Shown in pieces: positions 15,545 through 22,676 of a DNA stretch of 35,641 nucleotides; the stretch's first letter is position 1, and each line of letters opens with the position of its first letter. A model generated the notes under the pieces. That model ran no database searches and was not told the origin of the DNA. It saw only the letters and a list, made by a program, of their open reading frames with translations. This DNA is from Bacillota bacterium (lineage in GTDB: Bacteria > Bacillota > Clostridia > Peptostreptococcales > Anaerovoracaceae). The position numbers and the translations under genes were made by a program. The stretch is from assembly GCA_017433375.1 (NCBI GenBank), contig JAFRHG010000025.1, positions 1-35,641 of the forward strand, read 5' to 3'.

Positions 15545-16072
15545 TCACCAATACTTTCTTCTCACCAGCTCCTCATCGTACTCATCATCCGTCCCGGGCC
15601 TGAGGGTCCGCCTGATCTCCCCCGTCGATTCAAACCCCACCGACTCATACAGGGAGGCGCCAGTGTCGTTGTCCAGGTAATGCATCAGCTCCACGAAGGC
15701 CGCCGTCGGATACTCCTTTCTGAAGTATTCCAGCGCAGCGACCATGGACGCGCGGCCCAGGCCCTTTCCCTGCTCACTCTCATCCAGCATCAGCCGCTTG
15801 AAGTAGATGTAGTCCCTGCCGTTCGCATGGATCTCATGCACGCCTTCCCCAGGGCCCATCTGCCGCTGAACACCGTGAGGCTGAAAGTAGTACAGCATGA
15901 ATCCAATGAGGCGATCATCATCGTACACCGCCCTCGGCTCAAGATAATCGAACACTCTGGCTTCCGCCAGGGAATACAGATTGCTCTCCAGGAATCCGAC
16001 CTGATCGTCCCGAAGCCGCAGATTGATCACGCCCTCAAAATTGTCCGGTGTCACCTGTTCAAAATGGATCAT
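15545..16072 (-). CDS. GNAT family N-acetyltransferase (PaiA/BltD-like)
   Basis: A 175-residue GNAT protein. It starts MIHFEQVTPDNFEGVINLRL, close to the spermine/spermidine acetyltransferase group (PaiA, BltD). The acetyl-CoA loop is ESEQGKGLGRASMVAALEYF (Q-G-K-G-L-G), followed by VELMHYLDNDTGASLYESVG, the usual late motif for neighbour residues and a Tyr. ATG 16072 has AGGAGG at nine bases. It is the first gene of a tight three-gene run (6-bp gaps) with two small unknown proteins. A polyamine substrate is plausible but not shown. Confidence 0.85.
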   Translation of the reverse strand: MIHFEQVTPDNFEGVINLRLRDDQVGFLESNLYSLAEARVFDYLEPRAVYDDDRLIGFMLYYFQPHGVQRQMGPGEGVHEIHANGRDYIYFKRLMLDESEQGKGLGRASMVAALEYFRKEYPTAAFVELMHYLDNDTGASLYESVGFESTGEIRRTLRPGTDDEYDEELVRRKYW

Positions 16073-16130
16073 TGCTTCGACCCTCCTGCTCACACTAATC
16101 ATACCAGAAAATCCCCTTGCCTGACAGGGA

Positions 16131-16154
16131 AAGAGCCGGGTTTCGTCCCCGGCC
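16131..16154 (-). terminator. Terminator of the small gene at 16196
   Basis: GCCGGG (16135-16140) pairs with CCCGGC (16148-16153). On the minus strand the hairpin is followed by TCTTTCCC. It separates the 65-residue gene from the GNAT operon. Confidence 0.6.
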
Positions 16155-16195
16155 CTCCCTTTGTGGTGTATCCGTTATCCGGCAAGGCGTCGAAT

Positions 16196-16393
16196 TTAAT
16201 ACGCATAGTCCTCGGAAGCCTTTGTGCGTTCCTGCAGCATGGCGCCGACCATTTCCGCTCCGGTTTCCACGCTGGCCCCGAAGGACCGCATCCTCATGGC
16301 CACAACCGCCGCCATGATCTCGTTGTCGACTCCTGCGATGGAGGAGATCGCTCCTCTGCAAATGTTCGCCATTCTTTCGTTCATCATCTTCAT
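16196..16393 (-). CDS. Small protein of unknown function (65 aa)
   Basis: A 65-residue, Met- and Ala-rich protein (MKMMNERMANICRGAISSIA at the start, EIMAAVVAMRMRSFGASVET in the middle) that reads as amphipathic helices without a clear membrane span. It has an excellent AAAGGAGGT binding site seven bases before ATG 16393, its own promoter (16445-16473) and its own terminator. It is therefore a real single-gene unit despite its size. No family is recognised. Its promoter carries the 47-bp element also found before the EamA transporter gene. Confidence 0.75.
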   Translation of the reverse strand: MKMMNERMANICRGAISSIAGVDNEIMAAVVAMRMRSFGASVETGAEMVGAMLQERTKASEDYAY

Positions 16394-16444
16394 TGGGGTA
16401 CCTCCTTTGCATCTGGTTTTGGTGTTATCCTTCTTTCTGTCTGT

Positions 16445-16514
16445 ATTGTACCCCGTGCAAAGGCAACAGTAAAACGGTGATATCTTTTGTGTTAACTATA
16501 GTTTTCTTATATCC
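16445..16514 (-). promoter_or_regulatory. Promoter with 47-bp conserved upstream element, copy A
   Basis: The minus strand reads TTTACT (16468-16473), a 17-bp spacer and TACAAT (16445-16450). The spacer contains a TTGCCTTT copy. The block 16468-16514, covering the -35 and 40 bp upstream of it, matches 21719-21765 at 42 of 47 positions, whereas the -10 regions differ. That pattern points to a regulator site rather than shared ancestry of the genes. Confidence 0.8.
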
Positions 16515-16575
16515 CCTTGAATGAGCCCGGTTCCGGACTCAACATAGGCTGCACCAGAAACCTGACACACAGGTC

Positions 16576-16805
16576 CAGTATGTCGAAATTGCCGTTTGAC
16601 CGTGATTCCGCATACCAGATATACCGACCCAGTATGCGCAACCGGCCTGAAACAGCGAAAACGACATACTGCGACAGCCGAGTGCCTCAACATTGCCTGT
16701 GCTTTTCTGTAACTATACAGAGGATATTGAATAGTCACAGAAAAAACAGCCGCATGGGGCTGTTTCAGTATGTCAAATGCATGGATTTCCGCCGATTCCG
16801 CATAC
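16576..16805. repeat. Nested inverted array with AGTATGY half-sites
   Basis: Outer arms CAGTATGTCG (16576-16585) and CGACATACTG (16662-16671) are a perfect 10-bp inverted repeat; inside are GCATAC (16610-16615) and GTATGC (16632-16637). Half-site starts 16577, 16610, 16631, 16664 give offsets 33, 21, 33. A further pair at 16767 (AGTATGT) and 16800 (GCATACT) has offset 33 again. GATTCCGCATAC occurs at 16604 and 16794, each 28 bp after a CAGTATGTC. The topology is that of the arrays at 13034 and 33291, with a different half-site. A small dyad TCTGTA/TACAGA lies at 16706-16721. Confidence 0.75.
16741..16765 (-). terminator. Intrinsic terminator of the acyl-CoA synthetase operon
   Basis: AAACAGCC (16744-16751) pairs with GGCTGTTT (16758-16765). 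On the minus strand the stem is followed by a run of T (plus A run 16741-16746), a classic Rho-independent terminator 75 bp after the synthetase stop. Confidence 0.85.
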
Positions 16806-16839
16806 TCTCGGCGGATCGGCCTGAAGGGTCGCGCCGCGC

Positions 16840-18588
16840 CTACTCCTCCTCGCCGAGGGCTTCCTCCTCCAGCTGGCGGTAGGCGACCTTGCCCACGAGG
16901 GTCGTGGGAAGCTCGCTGCGGAATTCGATGTCGTAGGGCATGGCGTACTTGGCGATGTGTTTCGCGGCGTAGGCCATGAGTTCTTTCTTGGTTTGCTCGT
17001 TGGCGGGGACGCCTTCCTTCAGCATGACGAAGGCCTTGACCCTATGCATCCGGAGGCTGTCGGGCACGCCGATGATGCAGCTCATGTGCACCTTTTCGTG
17101 GGCGTCGAAGATGTTCTCCAGCTGGGCCGGATAGATGTTGTAGCCGGAGCTGATGATCATCCGCTTGATCCTGCCTTTGAAGTAGATGAAGCCGTCCTCG
17201 TCCATGGTGCCCAGATCCCCCGTGTAGACCCAGGTCAGGCCGTCCCCATGACGGCGCAGGGTCTCCGCCGTTTCCTCAGGCATGTCCATGTACTCCTTCA
17301 TGACCGAGGGGCCGGCGATGAGGATCTCGCCCTCTTCCCCGTAGGGAAGCTCCCGCTCCGTGCCCGGCTCCACGATCTTGTAGTAGGTGTCGGGGAACGG
17401 GATGCCGATGCTCCCCTCCCGGCTCTGGCTGGGCGGGGTGAGACAGGACGCGGTCACGCATTCCGTGGTCCCGTAGCCCTCCCGGATCTGGATGGAGGCG
17501 TTGTGGTTGTAGAGGAAGCGGTCGAACTTGCGCTTCAGCTCGATGGACAGGGAATCGCCGCCGGAGAACACGCCCTTCAGGCAGGACAGGTCGGCCCTTT
17601 CCACGGACTTCAGCCGCAGCAGGGCTTCGTACAGGGTGGGCACGCCGGCGATGAAGTTACATCTGTATTTGGTGATCAGTTTCGCGTAGCTCTTCGCCGT
17701 GAACCGGGGCACCAGAACGCACCGGCCGCCGTGGGCGAGCATGGTGTGGATGCAGACCCCCAGCCCGAATCCGTGAAAGAGTGGCATGGCCGCCAGCATC
17801 CGGTCGCCGGGTTTGAACATGGGATTGGTTGCCTTTACCTGTTCGCCCAGAGCGTTGAAGTTCAAGTTGGTCAGTACGATCCCCTTGGTCTTTCCCGTGG
17901 TGCCGCCGGAGTAGAGGATGACGGCGGGATCGTCCGCCTTCCGCCGGACCTTGTAGTCCGGGAAGCTGGAGCGGCCCAGTTTGATGAACTGCTTCCAGGA
18001 AATGATGGGCGCGTCCCGGGGGATGCGCTCGATCTTCCGCCCCTCGGTCACCATATAGCCGGCCCGGATCGGCCGGGTCAGCTCGTCTTTGATGCGGGCG
18101 ATGATCACGTTGCGCAGCTCCGTGTTTTTGCGGATCGCTTCGATCTTCCCGTAGAACTGATCCAGGGTGATGACGGTGGTGCTGTGGGAAAGGTTCAGGT
18201 ACTCCTCGATCTCCTTTTCCGCCGACAGGGGGTGCACCATGTTGGCCACGGCCCCTACCCGGTTGATGGCGTAAAGCATATAGATGGCCTGGGGGCAGTT
18301 GGGCATGGCAATGGTGATCCGGTCCCCCGCCCGGGTGCCGATGGTCCGCAGGGATCTGGCGCAGGCGTCGATATGCTGGAGCATCTGCCGGTATGTGGTG
18401 GACCTGCCCATAAAATCAAAGGCAACGTTATTGGGGTATTGCCTCGCGGTCTCCCGCACGGCGTCGTACATGGTTCCGCAGCAGTATTCGATGGTGACCG
18501 GCAGGTCGCCGCACTGGGAAAACCAGGGTGTGCGGACGGTGTCCGGAATGGGAAAAGTGATGGTTTCTGGGGTCTGTTTCTTGGTCAT
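16840..18588 (-). CDS. AMP-binding acyl-CoA synthetase-like enzyme
   Basis: A 582-residue class I adenylate-forming enzyme of the FadD/4-coumarate-CoA ligase group. Motifs in order: P-loop ILYSGGTTGKTKGIVLTNLN (about 220-240), REGYGTTECVTASC (A5), VYTGDLGTMDEDGFIYFKGR (A7/A8), MIISSGYNIYPAQLE, and the C-terminal catalytic Lys region TTLVGKVAYRQLE. It should activate a carboxylic acid as the AMP ester and pass it to CoA or a carrier. The bases before ATG 18588 contain an AAAGGCAA copy that also supplies AAAGG as a weak ribosome binding site. It follows the acyltransferase-like gene by 21 bp, suggesting that the acyl-CoA is used by that protein. The substrate is unknown. Confidence 0.88.
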   Translation of the reverse strand: MTKKQTPETITFPIPDTVRTPWFSQCGDLPVTIEYCCGTMYDAVRETARQYPNNVAFDFMGRSTTYRQMLQHIDACARSLRTIGTRAGDRITIAMPNCPQAIYMLYAINRVGAVANMVHPLSAEKEIEEYLNLSHSTTVITLDQFYGKIEAIRKNTELRNVIIARIKDELTRPIRAGYMVTEGRKIERIPRDAPIISWKQFIKLGRSSFPDYKVRRKADDPAVILYSGGTTGKTKGIVLTNLNFNALGEQVKATNPMFKPGDRMLAAMPLFHGFGLGVCIHTMLAHGGRCVLVPRFTAKSYAKLITKYRCNFIAGVPTLYEALLRLKSVERADLSCLKGVFSGGDSLSIELKRKFDRFLYNHNASIQIREGYGTTECVTASCLTPPSQSREGSIGIPFPDTYYKIVEPGTERELPYGEEGEILIAGPSVMKEYMDMPEETAETLRRHGDGLTWVYTGDLGTMDEDGFIYFKGRIKRMIISSGYNIYPAQLENIFDAHEKVHMSCIIGVPDSLRMHRVKAFVMLKEGVPANEQTKKELMAYAAKHIAKYAMPYDIEFRSELPTTLVGKVAYRQLEEEALGEEE

Positions 18589-18609
18589 GGGTTGCCTTTC
18601 CTTGCCTCG

Positions 18610-19485
18610 TTATTCGTAGTCCACTTCCCGAGCCAGGGGCTGTTCCAGAAGCTCCGGATTCTCCAGGAGCTTTTTCACCAGCTTGATGGTCTTCGCGTAG
18701 TAATAGCCGTCCGCCAGCCGTTCGTCGATGGTGATGCCCAGGTCCAGGCTGTCCTTCATCTCGTAGCTGCCGTCGTCGGCAAAGAAGGGGCGCATCTTTT
18801 TCTCGCCGATGATGACGACGAGGGAGTTGGTGCCCCAGTTCGTAAGATGGTGGTAGCCGCTGCGCAGCTTGATGGAGCCCAGATTGGACAGGACGGCGGA
18901 GGTGTAGTAGGGGTCGCTTTCGATGAGGCTCTGGGGGACCTTGCCGTGGATGTCCAGCCGGCGGCATACCCAGGCGATAAATCGGATCAGCCAGAAAGGC
19001 AGTTTGCCGATCATATCCATGGCTTCCGTGGAGCCGTCTTTTTTCTCGCTGCGTCCGCTGTAGACCTGGGCACGGATCTTTTCGTGGATCGTGTCGATGG
19101 TATCCTCGTCCTCTCCGTAGAGCACCGCCAGGGCCTCTGCCCCGTGATCGGAAAACTTCTTCTTGATGACGAAGGATGCGCTGATGTGGTTGCGCTCGTA
19201 GATCCGCTTGTTGGCGATGAACCAGTTCATCTTCGGCCGCAGCCGCAGCGTGCGCATCACCGCGGTGACGATTACGTGAAAGATGGTGTAGCGGAAAACG
19301 TCCTCCCCTTCCGGCGTTTCCGATGCGAGCTGGTTATTCTTTCGTTCCAGAAAAGTGTTGATGTTCGTCAGGTCGATGCGCTCGGAGATGAACGCTTCGT
19401 TGTCGCACCGGCCGGGATACAGAAGGGGCGTAAAAATGTGTAGCGAGTCAAGGCTGCCGACGAGTTTGCCGTCTCTTCTTCCCAT
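18610..19485 (-). CDS. E2-like acyltransferase (2-oxoacid dehydrogenase acyltransferase / CAT fold), lipoyl domain absent
   Basis: A 291-residue protein with the catalytic-domain fold of E2/CAT acyltransferases: VFRYTIFHVIVTAVMRTLRL, ISASFVIKKKF, then YYTSAVLSNLGSIKL and LGITIDERLADGYYYAKTIK. The last motif normally reads DHRxxDG or HHxxxDG, with His as general base; here that position is Glu255, while Asp259 and Gly260 are kept. There is no lipoyl or peripheral-binding domain, so it is not a normal dehydrogenase subunit. ATG 19485 has AAAGGA eight bases upstream. It is cotranscribed with the acyl-CoA synthetase gene and divergent from a LysR gene. Confidence 0.65.
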   Translation of the reverse strand: MGRRDGKLVGSLDSLHIFTPLLYPGRCDNEAFISERIDLTNINTFLERKNNQLASETPEGEDVFRYTIFHVIVTAVMRTLRLRPKMNWFIANKRIYERNHISASFVIKKKFSDHGAEALAVLYGEDEDTIDTIHEKIRAQVYSGRSEKKDGSTEAMDMIGKLPFWLIRFIAWVCRRLDIHGKVPQSLIESDPYYTSAVLSNLGSIKLRSGYHHLTNWGTNSLVVIIGEKKMRPFFADDGSYEMKDSLDLGITIDERLADGYYYAKTIKLVKKLLENPELLEQPLAREVDYE

Positions 19486-19505
19486 ATGTTGTTTCCTTTG
19501 CTGTT

Positions 19506-19580
19506 GCTTTTGCCTGCCGCGGAGGCGGCGGCGCTGCTGCTTTTGCCTGCCGCGGAGGCGGCGGCGCTGCTGCTTTTGCC
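19506..19580. repeat. 33-bp GC-rich tandem repeat in the leader of the acyltransferase gene
   Basis: A 33-bp unit starting GCTTTTGCC and containing CCGCGGAGGCGGCGG occurs at 19506-19538 and 19539-19571, with a 9-bp third start at 19572-19580. The full copies are identical. It lies in the 5' leader between the promoter (19629) and the ATG at 19485. Each unit can fold through its CCGC/GCGG parts. Copy number could change by slippage or recombination. Confidence 0.85.
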
Positions 19581-19628
19581 AATGGCCGGCCGGAGGGTAA
19601 GTCCGGCTGGTCTCTCTTTCCTCCCTGT

Positions 19629-19657
19629 ATTATAATATCTGGGAAAGCAAAAGTAAA
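19629..19657 (-). promoter_or_regulatory. Promoter of the acyltransferase-synthetase operon, overlapping the LysR promoter region
   Basis: The minus strand reads TTTACT (19652-19657), 17 bp, TATAAT (19629-19634). The -10 is part of ATTATAAT, which also gives a plus-strand TATAAT (19631-19636) for the LysR gene. The -35 hexamer and spacing equal those of the promoters at 16445 and 21698. Confidence 0.75.
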
Positions 19658-19682
19658 ATGCCGCTCCCCGGGAGGGATCCTC

Positions 19683-20552
19683 ATGGAAAAAATCAACGCC
19701 GAAGTTTTCATCACTGTCGCGGAACTGGGCAGCTTCAAGAAAGCCGCCGACAAGCTGGGCTACACCCAGGCCGGCATCAGCTACATCATCAATTCCATGG
19801 AGGAGCAGGCCGGCTTCCGCCTCTTCGAGCGGGAGTTCGGCGGCGTCCGCCTGACCCAGGAGGGCCGCACTCTCCTCCCCGCCATGCAGCGGCTGCACCG
19901 GGACGAGCAGATCGTGGGGGAACAGGTGGACCAGATCAAGGGTCTGGAGCGGGGACGCATCCGGGTGCTGTCCATCAACACCGTCATCGTCTGCTACCTT
20001 CCCGACATCCTCAGCGAATTCAAGGAACAGTACCCCGGGATCGAGATCGAGCTGTCGGAGTGCGACTCCCATGAAAAGGCAACCCGGCTCATCCTGGACA
20101 GCGAGGCGGACTGCACCTTCACCCAGCTGGTCGCCTCCGATAAGATCCAGCTCATTCCCCTCTGCCGCCAGGAGGACATGATCGTGGTATCAAAAAAGCA
20201 TCCTCTGGCGAGGCGGAAGGTCTTCCCCATCAGCGAGCTGGGCGACCACCCCTACATCGGATGCACGGAGGCGCTGGATCCCTACAACTATGACCTGGCC
20301 CGGAAGTTCGACGTCAGCCTGAACCAGATCATCGAGATCAACAACGACTACGGTTGCTTTTCCATGATCAACAAGGGCCTGGGCTTCGGCATCTACCCGA
20401 AGATCATGGTCGAGAAGAGCACCTTCCCGGTCAAAGGCATTCCCTTCGACGTGAACTCCTTCACGGACATTTCCCTGGGTTTCCGTTCTTACGATTCCCT
20501 GTCCCTGGCGGCCCGCGCCTTTGTGGACTTCGTCAAGGGCTGGGAGTTCTGA
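19683..20552 (+). CDS. LysR-family transcriptional regulator
   Basis: A 289-residue LTTR. The N-terminal winged helix-turn-helix is clear (VFITVAELGSFKKAADKLGY, then AGISYIINSMEEQAGFRLFE, LTQEGRTLLP), followed by a periplasmic-binding-protein-like effector domain (GRIRVLSINTVIVCYLPDIL, MIVVSKKHPLARR). GGAGGG precedes ATG 19683 by about seven bases. It is divergent from the acyltransferase/acyl-CoA synthetase operon and shares its promoter region, so control of that operon is likely by the usual LTTR arrangement. The promoters at 16445 and 21698, which share the -35 and spacing, might belong to the same regulon; that is inference. Confidence 0.92.
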   Translation: MEKINAEVFITVAELGSFKKAADKLGYTQAGISYIINSMEEQAGFRLFEREFGGVRLTQEGRTLLPAMQRLHRDEQIVGEQVDQIKGLERGRIRVLSINTVIVCYLPDILSEFKEQYPGIEIELSECDSHEKATRLILDSEADCTFTQLVASDKIQLIPLCRQEDMIVVSKKHPLARRKVFPISELGDHPYIGCTEALDPYNYDLARKFDVSLNQIIEINNDYGCFSMINKGLGFGIYPKIMVEKSTFPVKGIPFDVNSFTDISLGFRSYDSLSLAARAFVDFVKGWEF

Positions 20553-20581
20553 TTACCCTCCCGCTCACTTCGGCAATCTGT

Positions 20582-20617
20582 ATCTTCGCGGACTTCGTCA
20601 GGAGTTTGCGGTTCTGA
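20582..20617 (+). pseudogene. Remnant duplicate of a LysR C-terminal end
   Basis: After the LysR stop, a second stretch would read IFADFVRSLRF-stop, matching AFVDFVKGWEF-stop at the true end, including TTCTGATTA around the stop. The copies are 65 bp apart, in another frame. It looks like the tail of a second LysR-type gene left by deletion or recombination. It directly abuts the stop of the EamA gene. Confidence 0.6.
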
Positions 20618-21616
20618 TTATCCCTGGGCGGGGCCGGGCGCCCGCTCTTTCGCGGCGCTGACCGGCAGGTTGGCGACGATGATGGCGGCGAACATGACCA
20701 CGCATCCCACCGTTTCCCGCAGGGACATCATTTCCCCCAGGAACATCATGCCGGCGAGCAGGGCGAACACGGACTCCAGGCAGAGGATCATGGAGGCGAT
20801 GGTCGGCTCGGTATCCTTCTGGCCCAGGACCTGGAAGGTAAAGGCAATCCCGCAGGAAACGATCCCCGCGTAGAGGATGGTGAACCAGGAGGCAAAGACG
20901 TTGCCCGCCGTGGGCAGGGCGAATCCCAGAGCCGGATCCACGAAGGGCATGAGGATCAGCGACACGCCGCCCGCCACGAAGAACTGGATGCAGGACAGCT
21001 TCACGCCATCCACCTTCGGGGAAAAGTGGTCGATGATCAGGATGTGCACGGCGAAGCAGATCGCGCAGACGAAAATGATGATGTCCCCCACGTTGACCTG
21101 GCCGAATCCGCTTGCGGGAATGCAGAGCAGATAGAGCCCCACAGCCGAGGCGGCTACGCAGCACCACATGACCGGGGAAACCCGCTTCCCCAAAAGGAGT
21201 CCCATCAGCGGAACGATGACCACGTAGAGGGCGGTGATGAATCCCGTGTGGGAAACGGAGGTGTAGTACAGACCGATCTGCTGCACATTGCCGGCTGCGC
21301 ACAGGGCCAGCCCGCAGCAGATACCGCCGATGATCAGGGTTCTGTTGGCGGGGTCCTGCTGCTGCTGGTCCTTCTGCTGGTCCTGAGGCTGCGTCTTCGT
21401 CTTCTGCTGGTCCTTCTGCCGTTTCCTCTGCTGACTCCGGCCGGTGATCAGGATCACCGGGACCAGGGAAAGGGCTCCCACCAGAGTCCGGATCCCGTTG
21501 AAGGCGATGGGCCCGAGCAGGTCCATGCCCGCCTTCTGGGCAACGAAAGCGGTTCCCCATATCATGGCCGTCATCATCAGCAGGATATTGCCTTTCATTC
21601 TGTTCTTGTTCTTCAT
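20618..21616 (-). CDS. EamA (DMT superfamily) transporter
   Basis: A 332-residue membrane protein with about ten hydrophobic segments in two EamA repeats: MKGNILLMMTAMIWGTAFVA at the start, VSHTGFITALYVVIVPLMGL, and the second repeat ending FLGEMMSLRETVGCVVMFAA. Members export amino acids, metabolites or drugs; the substrate is not evident. The loop after TM2 carries an unusual Gln/Lys-rich insert (about residues 62-92, QQKDQQ-type), encoded by an imperfect CTGCTGGTCC repeat near 21357-21425. AAAGGAGG precedes ATG 21616 by five bases. Its promoter carries the 47-bp element shared with the small gene at 16196. Confidence 0.9.
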   Translation of the reverse strand: MKNKNRMKGNILLMMTAMIWGTAFVAQKAGMDLLGPIAFNGIRTLVGALSLVPVILITGRSQQRKRQKDQQKTKTQPQDQQKDQQQQDPANRTLIIGGICCGLALCAAGNVQQIGLYYTSVSHTGFITALYVVIVPLMGLLLGKRVSPVMWCCVAASAVGLYLLCIPASGFGQVNVGDIIIFVCAICFAVHILIIDHFSPKVDGVKLSCIQFFVAGGVSLILMPFVDPALGFALPTAGNVFASWFTILYAGIVSCGIAFTFQVLGQKDTEPTIASMILCLESVFALLAGMMFLGEMMSLRETVGCVVMFAAIIVANLPVSAAKERAPGPAQG

Positions 21617-21697
21617 GGAATCCTCCTTTCGCGCAGTCGCTTTCTTCTTTGTCTCCCCGCCCCGCTCCCGCGAGGGGTTGCTCTCTTCTCTGTCTCC

Positions 21698-21765
21698 ATC
21701 TTAATCTGTCCGGGGTGAAAAGTAAAACGGTGGTATCTTTTGTATAAACTAAAGATTTCTTATAT
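21698..21765 (-). promoter_or_regulatory. Promoter with 47-bp conserved upstream element, copy B
   Basis: The minus strand reads TTTACT (21721-21726), 17 bp, TAAGAT (21698-21703). Upstream of the -35 the block to 21765 matches 16468-16514 with five mismatches in 47. It drives the EamA transporter gene. Confidence 0.8.
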
Positions 21766-22103
21766 CCTACGCTCTAACCCATGGATAAATCGCACGCAGC
21801 CAGACGCCCCAGCCGAGCCTCGCGCATTGGCTCGACCGGTCGTCAGGATGTGCACGACTTTCCCACCGGCCGGGGCCGGCTTCTGGGTTCATTATGGTCT
21901 CTGTTCGCTCGTTCTGATTCCAATATATTTCCATATTCAGTCAGATGGGAATATATGGGAGCATTTAAGTGCGGGTGGGGAAATACAGAATTGCCTTTGC
22001 CGCAGGCCGCCCAGTACAGAAAAAAAGGACTGACGCATTATTCCCATAATGCATCAGCCTCTATGGTTGTGATTGCAGCCTGAGCGGGGTTGCCTTTGCC
22101 AGC
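21766..22103. other. Intergenic region rich in inverted repeats
   Basis: I see no gene. A long imperfect dyad (21920-21934 with 21945-21959, 13 of 15 pairs) has an AT-rich stem and a 10-base loop. Near-identical arms CATTATGG (21890-21897) and CCATAATG (22044-22051) flank it. A compact hairpin with 11-base arms (22031-22041 and 22046-22056, one G-T type mismatch) lies after the stop of the oxidase-like gene and may act as its terminator. Two TTGCCTTT copies (21991, 22090) are present. The nested layout recalls the arrays at 13034 and 33291, but the spacings do not match. Confidence 0.5.
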
Positions 22104-22502
22104 CTAATCCAGCAGGTTTTCCCCGTCGCCCATGACCATGATGTCCACGGCCGTGGCATCCTCCAGGTGGAAGACCATCATCTTGTTTCCGGTCTCGTCG
22201 TTGTAGATTTTGCGCAGGTCCGGCATCATGTCCAGCATGGCCTCCGCGTACTTCGGATCGGTTTCGAACACCGCCCTGCCCGTGTAGCGCAGCCAATGCC
22301 CGTCCGGCTTGCAGGCAGCGATCTCGACTTTGGGATTGGCCGTCATCTGCCGGTACACGTTCTTGAAGTCGCCCACGCCGAAGAGGACCTTGCCGTCCAT
22401 CTCAAGGTGCGCACCCAGGGGCCGCAGCTTGGGCTGATCGCCGTCCACGGTCGCCATGAAAAATACGCCCGATTCGGTCAGGAAATCATTCAACTTGCTC
22501 AT
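22104..22502 (-). CDS. Pyridoxamine 5'-phosphate oxidase-like flavin protein
   Basis: A 132-residue split-barrel protein: MSKLNDFLTESGVFFMATVD, KLRPLGAHLEMDGKVLFGVG, NPKVEIAACKPDGHWLRYTG, and VFHLEDATAVDIMVMGDGEN. Small single-domain members of this group bind FMN, heme or F420, and most have no assigned reaction. The start at 22502 has GAGG at six bases and overlaps the 3' end of the small membrane protein gene by 17 bp, so they are translated together. Longer in-frame starts (to 22541) lie inside that gene. Confidence 0.88.
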   Translation of the reverse strand: MSKLNDFLTESGVFFMATVDGDQPKLRPLGAHLEMDGKVLFGVGDFKNVYRQMTANPKVEIAACKPDGHWLRYTGRAVFETDPKYAEAMLDMMPDLRKIYNDETGNKMMVFHLEDATAVDIMVMGDGENLLD

Positions 22503-22671
22503 CTTGCACCTCACTTTCCTCTTCGATGACATCCACGTCATCCTTCTCGATCCTGTCCGGATCCACGTCCCGGAACAGGAAATGCAGAACCCGGTCCGCC
22601 GCGTACAGGGTCAGCCCGCAGAATGTGATGGCGGCACCGAGGACGATGGCGCCCTTGTCTTTGTTCGTCAT
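22486..22671 (-). CDS. Small single-pass membrane protein with acidic tail (paralogue at 14219)
   Basis: A 61-residue protein with one hydrophobic helix (AIVLGAAITFCGLTLYAA) and an acidic C-terminus (DDVDVIEEESEVQDEQVE). FCGLTLYA and LFRDVDPDRIE match the protein at 14219-14437 almost exactly, so this is a small paralogous family. ATG 22671 has AAGGA nine bases upstream; an ATG at 22680 directly adjoins that site and is less likely. It overlaps the flavin protein gene and follows a small basic protein gene, just as its paralogue sits among small basic and membrane proteins. The function is unknown. Confidence 0.75.
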   Translation of the reverse strand: MTNKDKGAIVLGAAITFCGLTLYAADRVLHFLFRDVDPDRIEKDDVDVIEEESEVQDEQVE

Positions 22672-22676
22672 TTTGC

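Noticed and set aside
16496-16882. Small open frames on both strands across the inverted array upstream of 16393
   Set aside because: They cross the terminator and the inverted repeats, lack binding sites and are of low-quality composition.
19486-19580. N-terminal extension of the acyltransferase through the tandem repeat
   Set aside because: The frame stays open through the repeat and would give a Gln/Arg-rich run, but it has no start codon with a binding site, whereas ATG 19485 has AAAGGA at eight bases.
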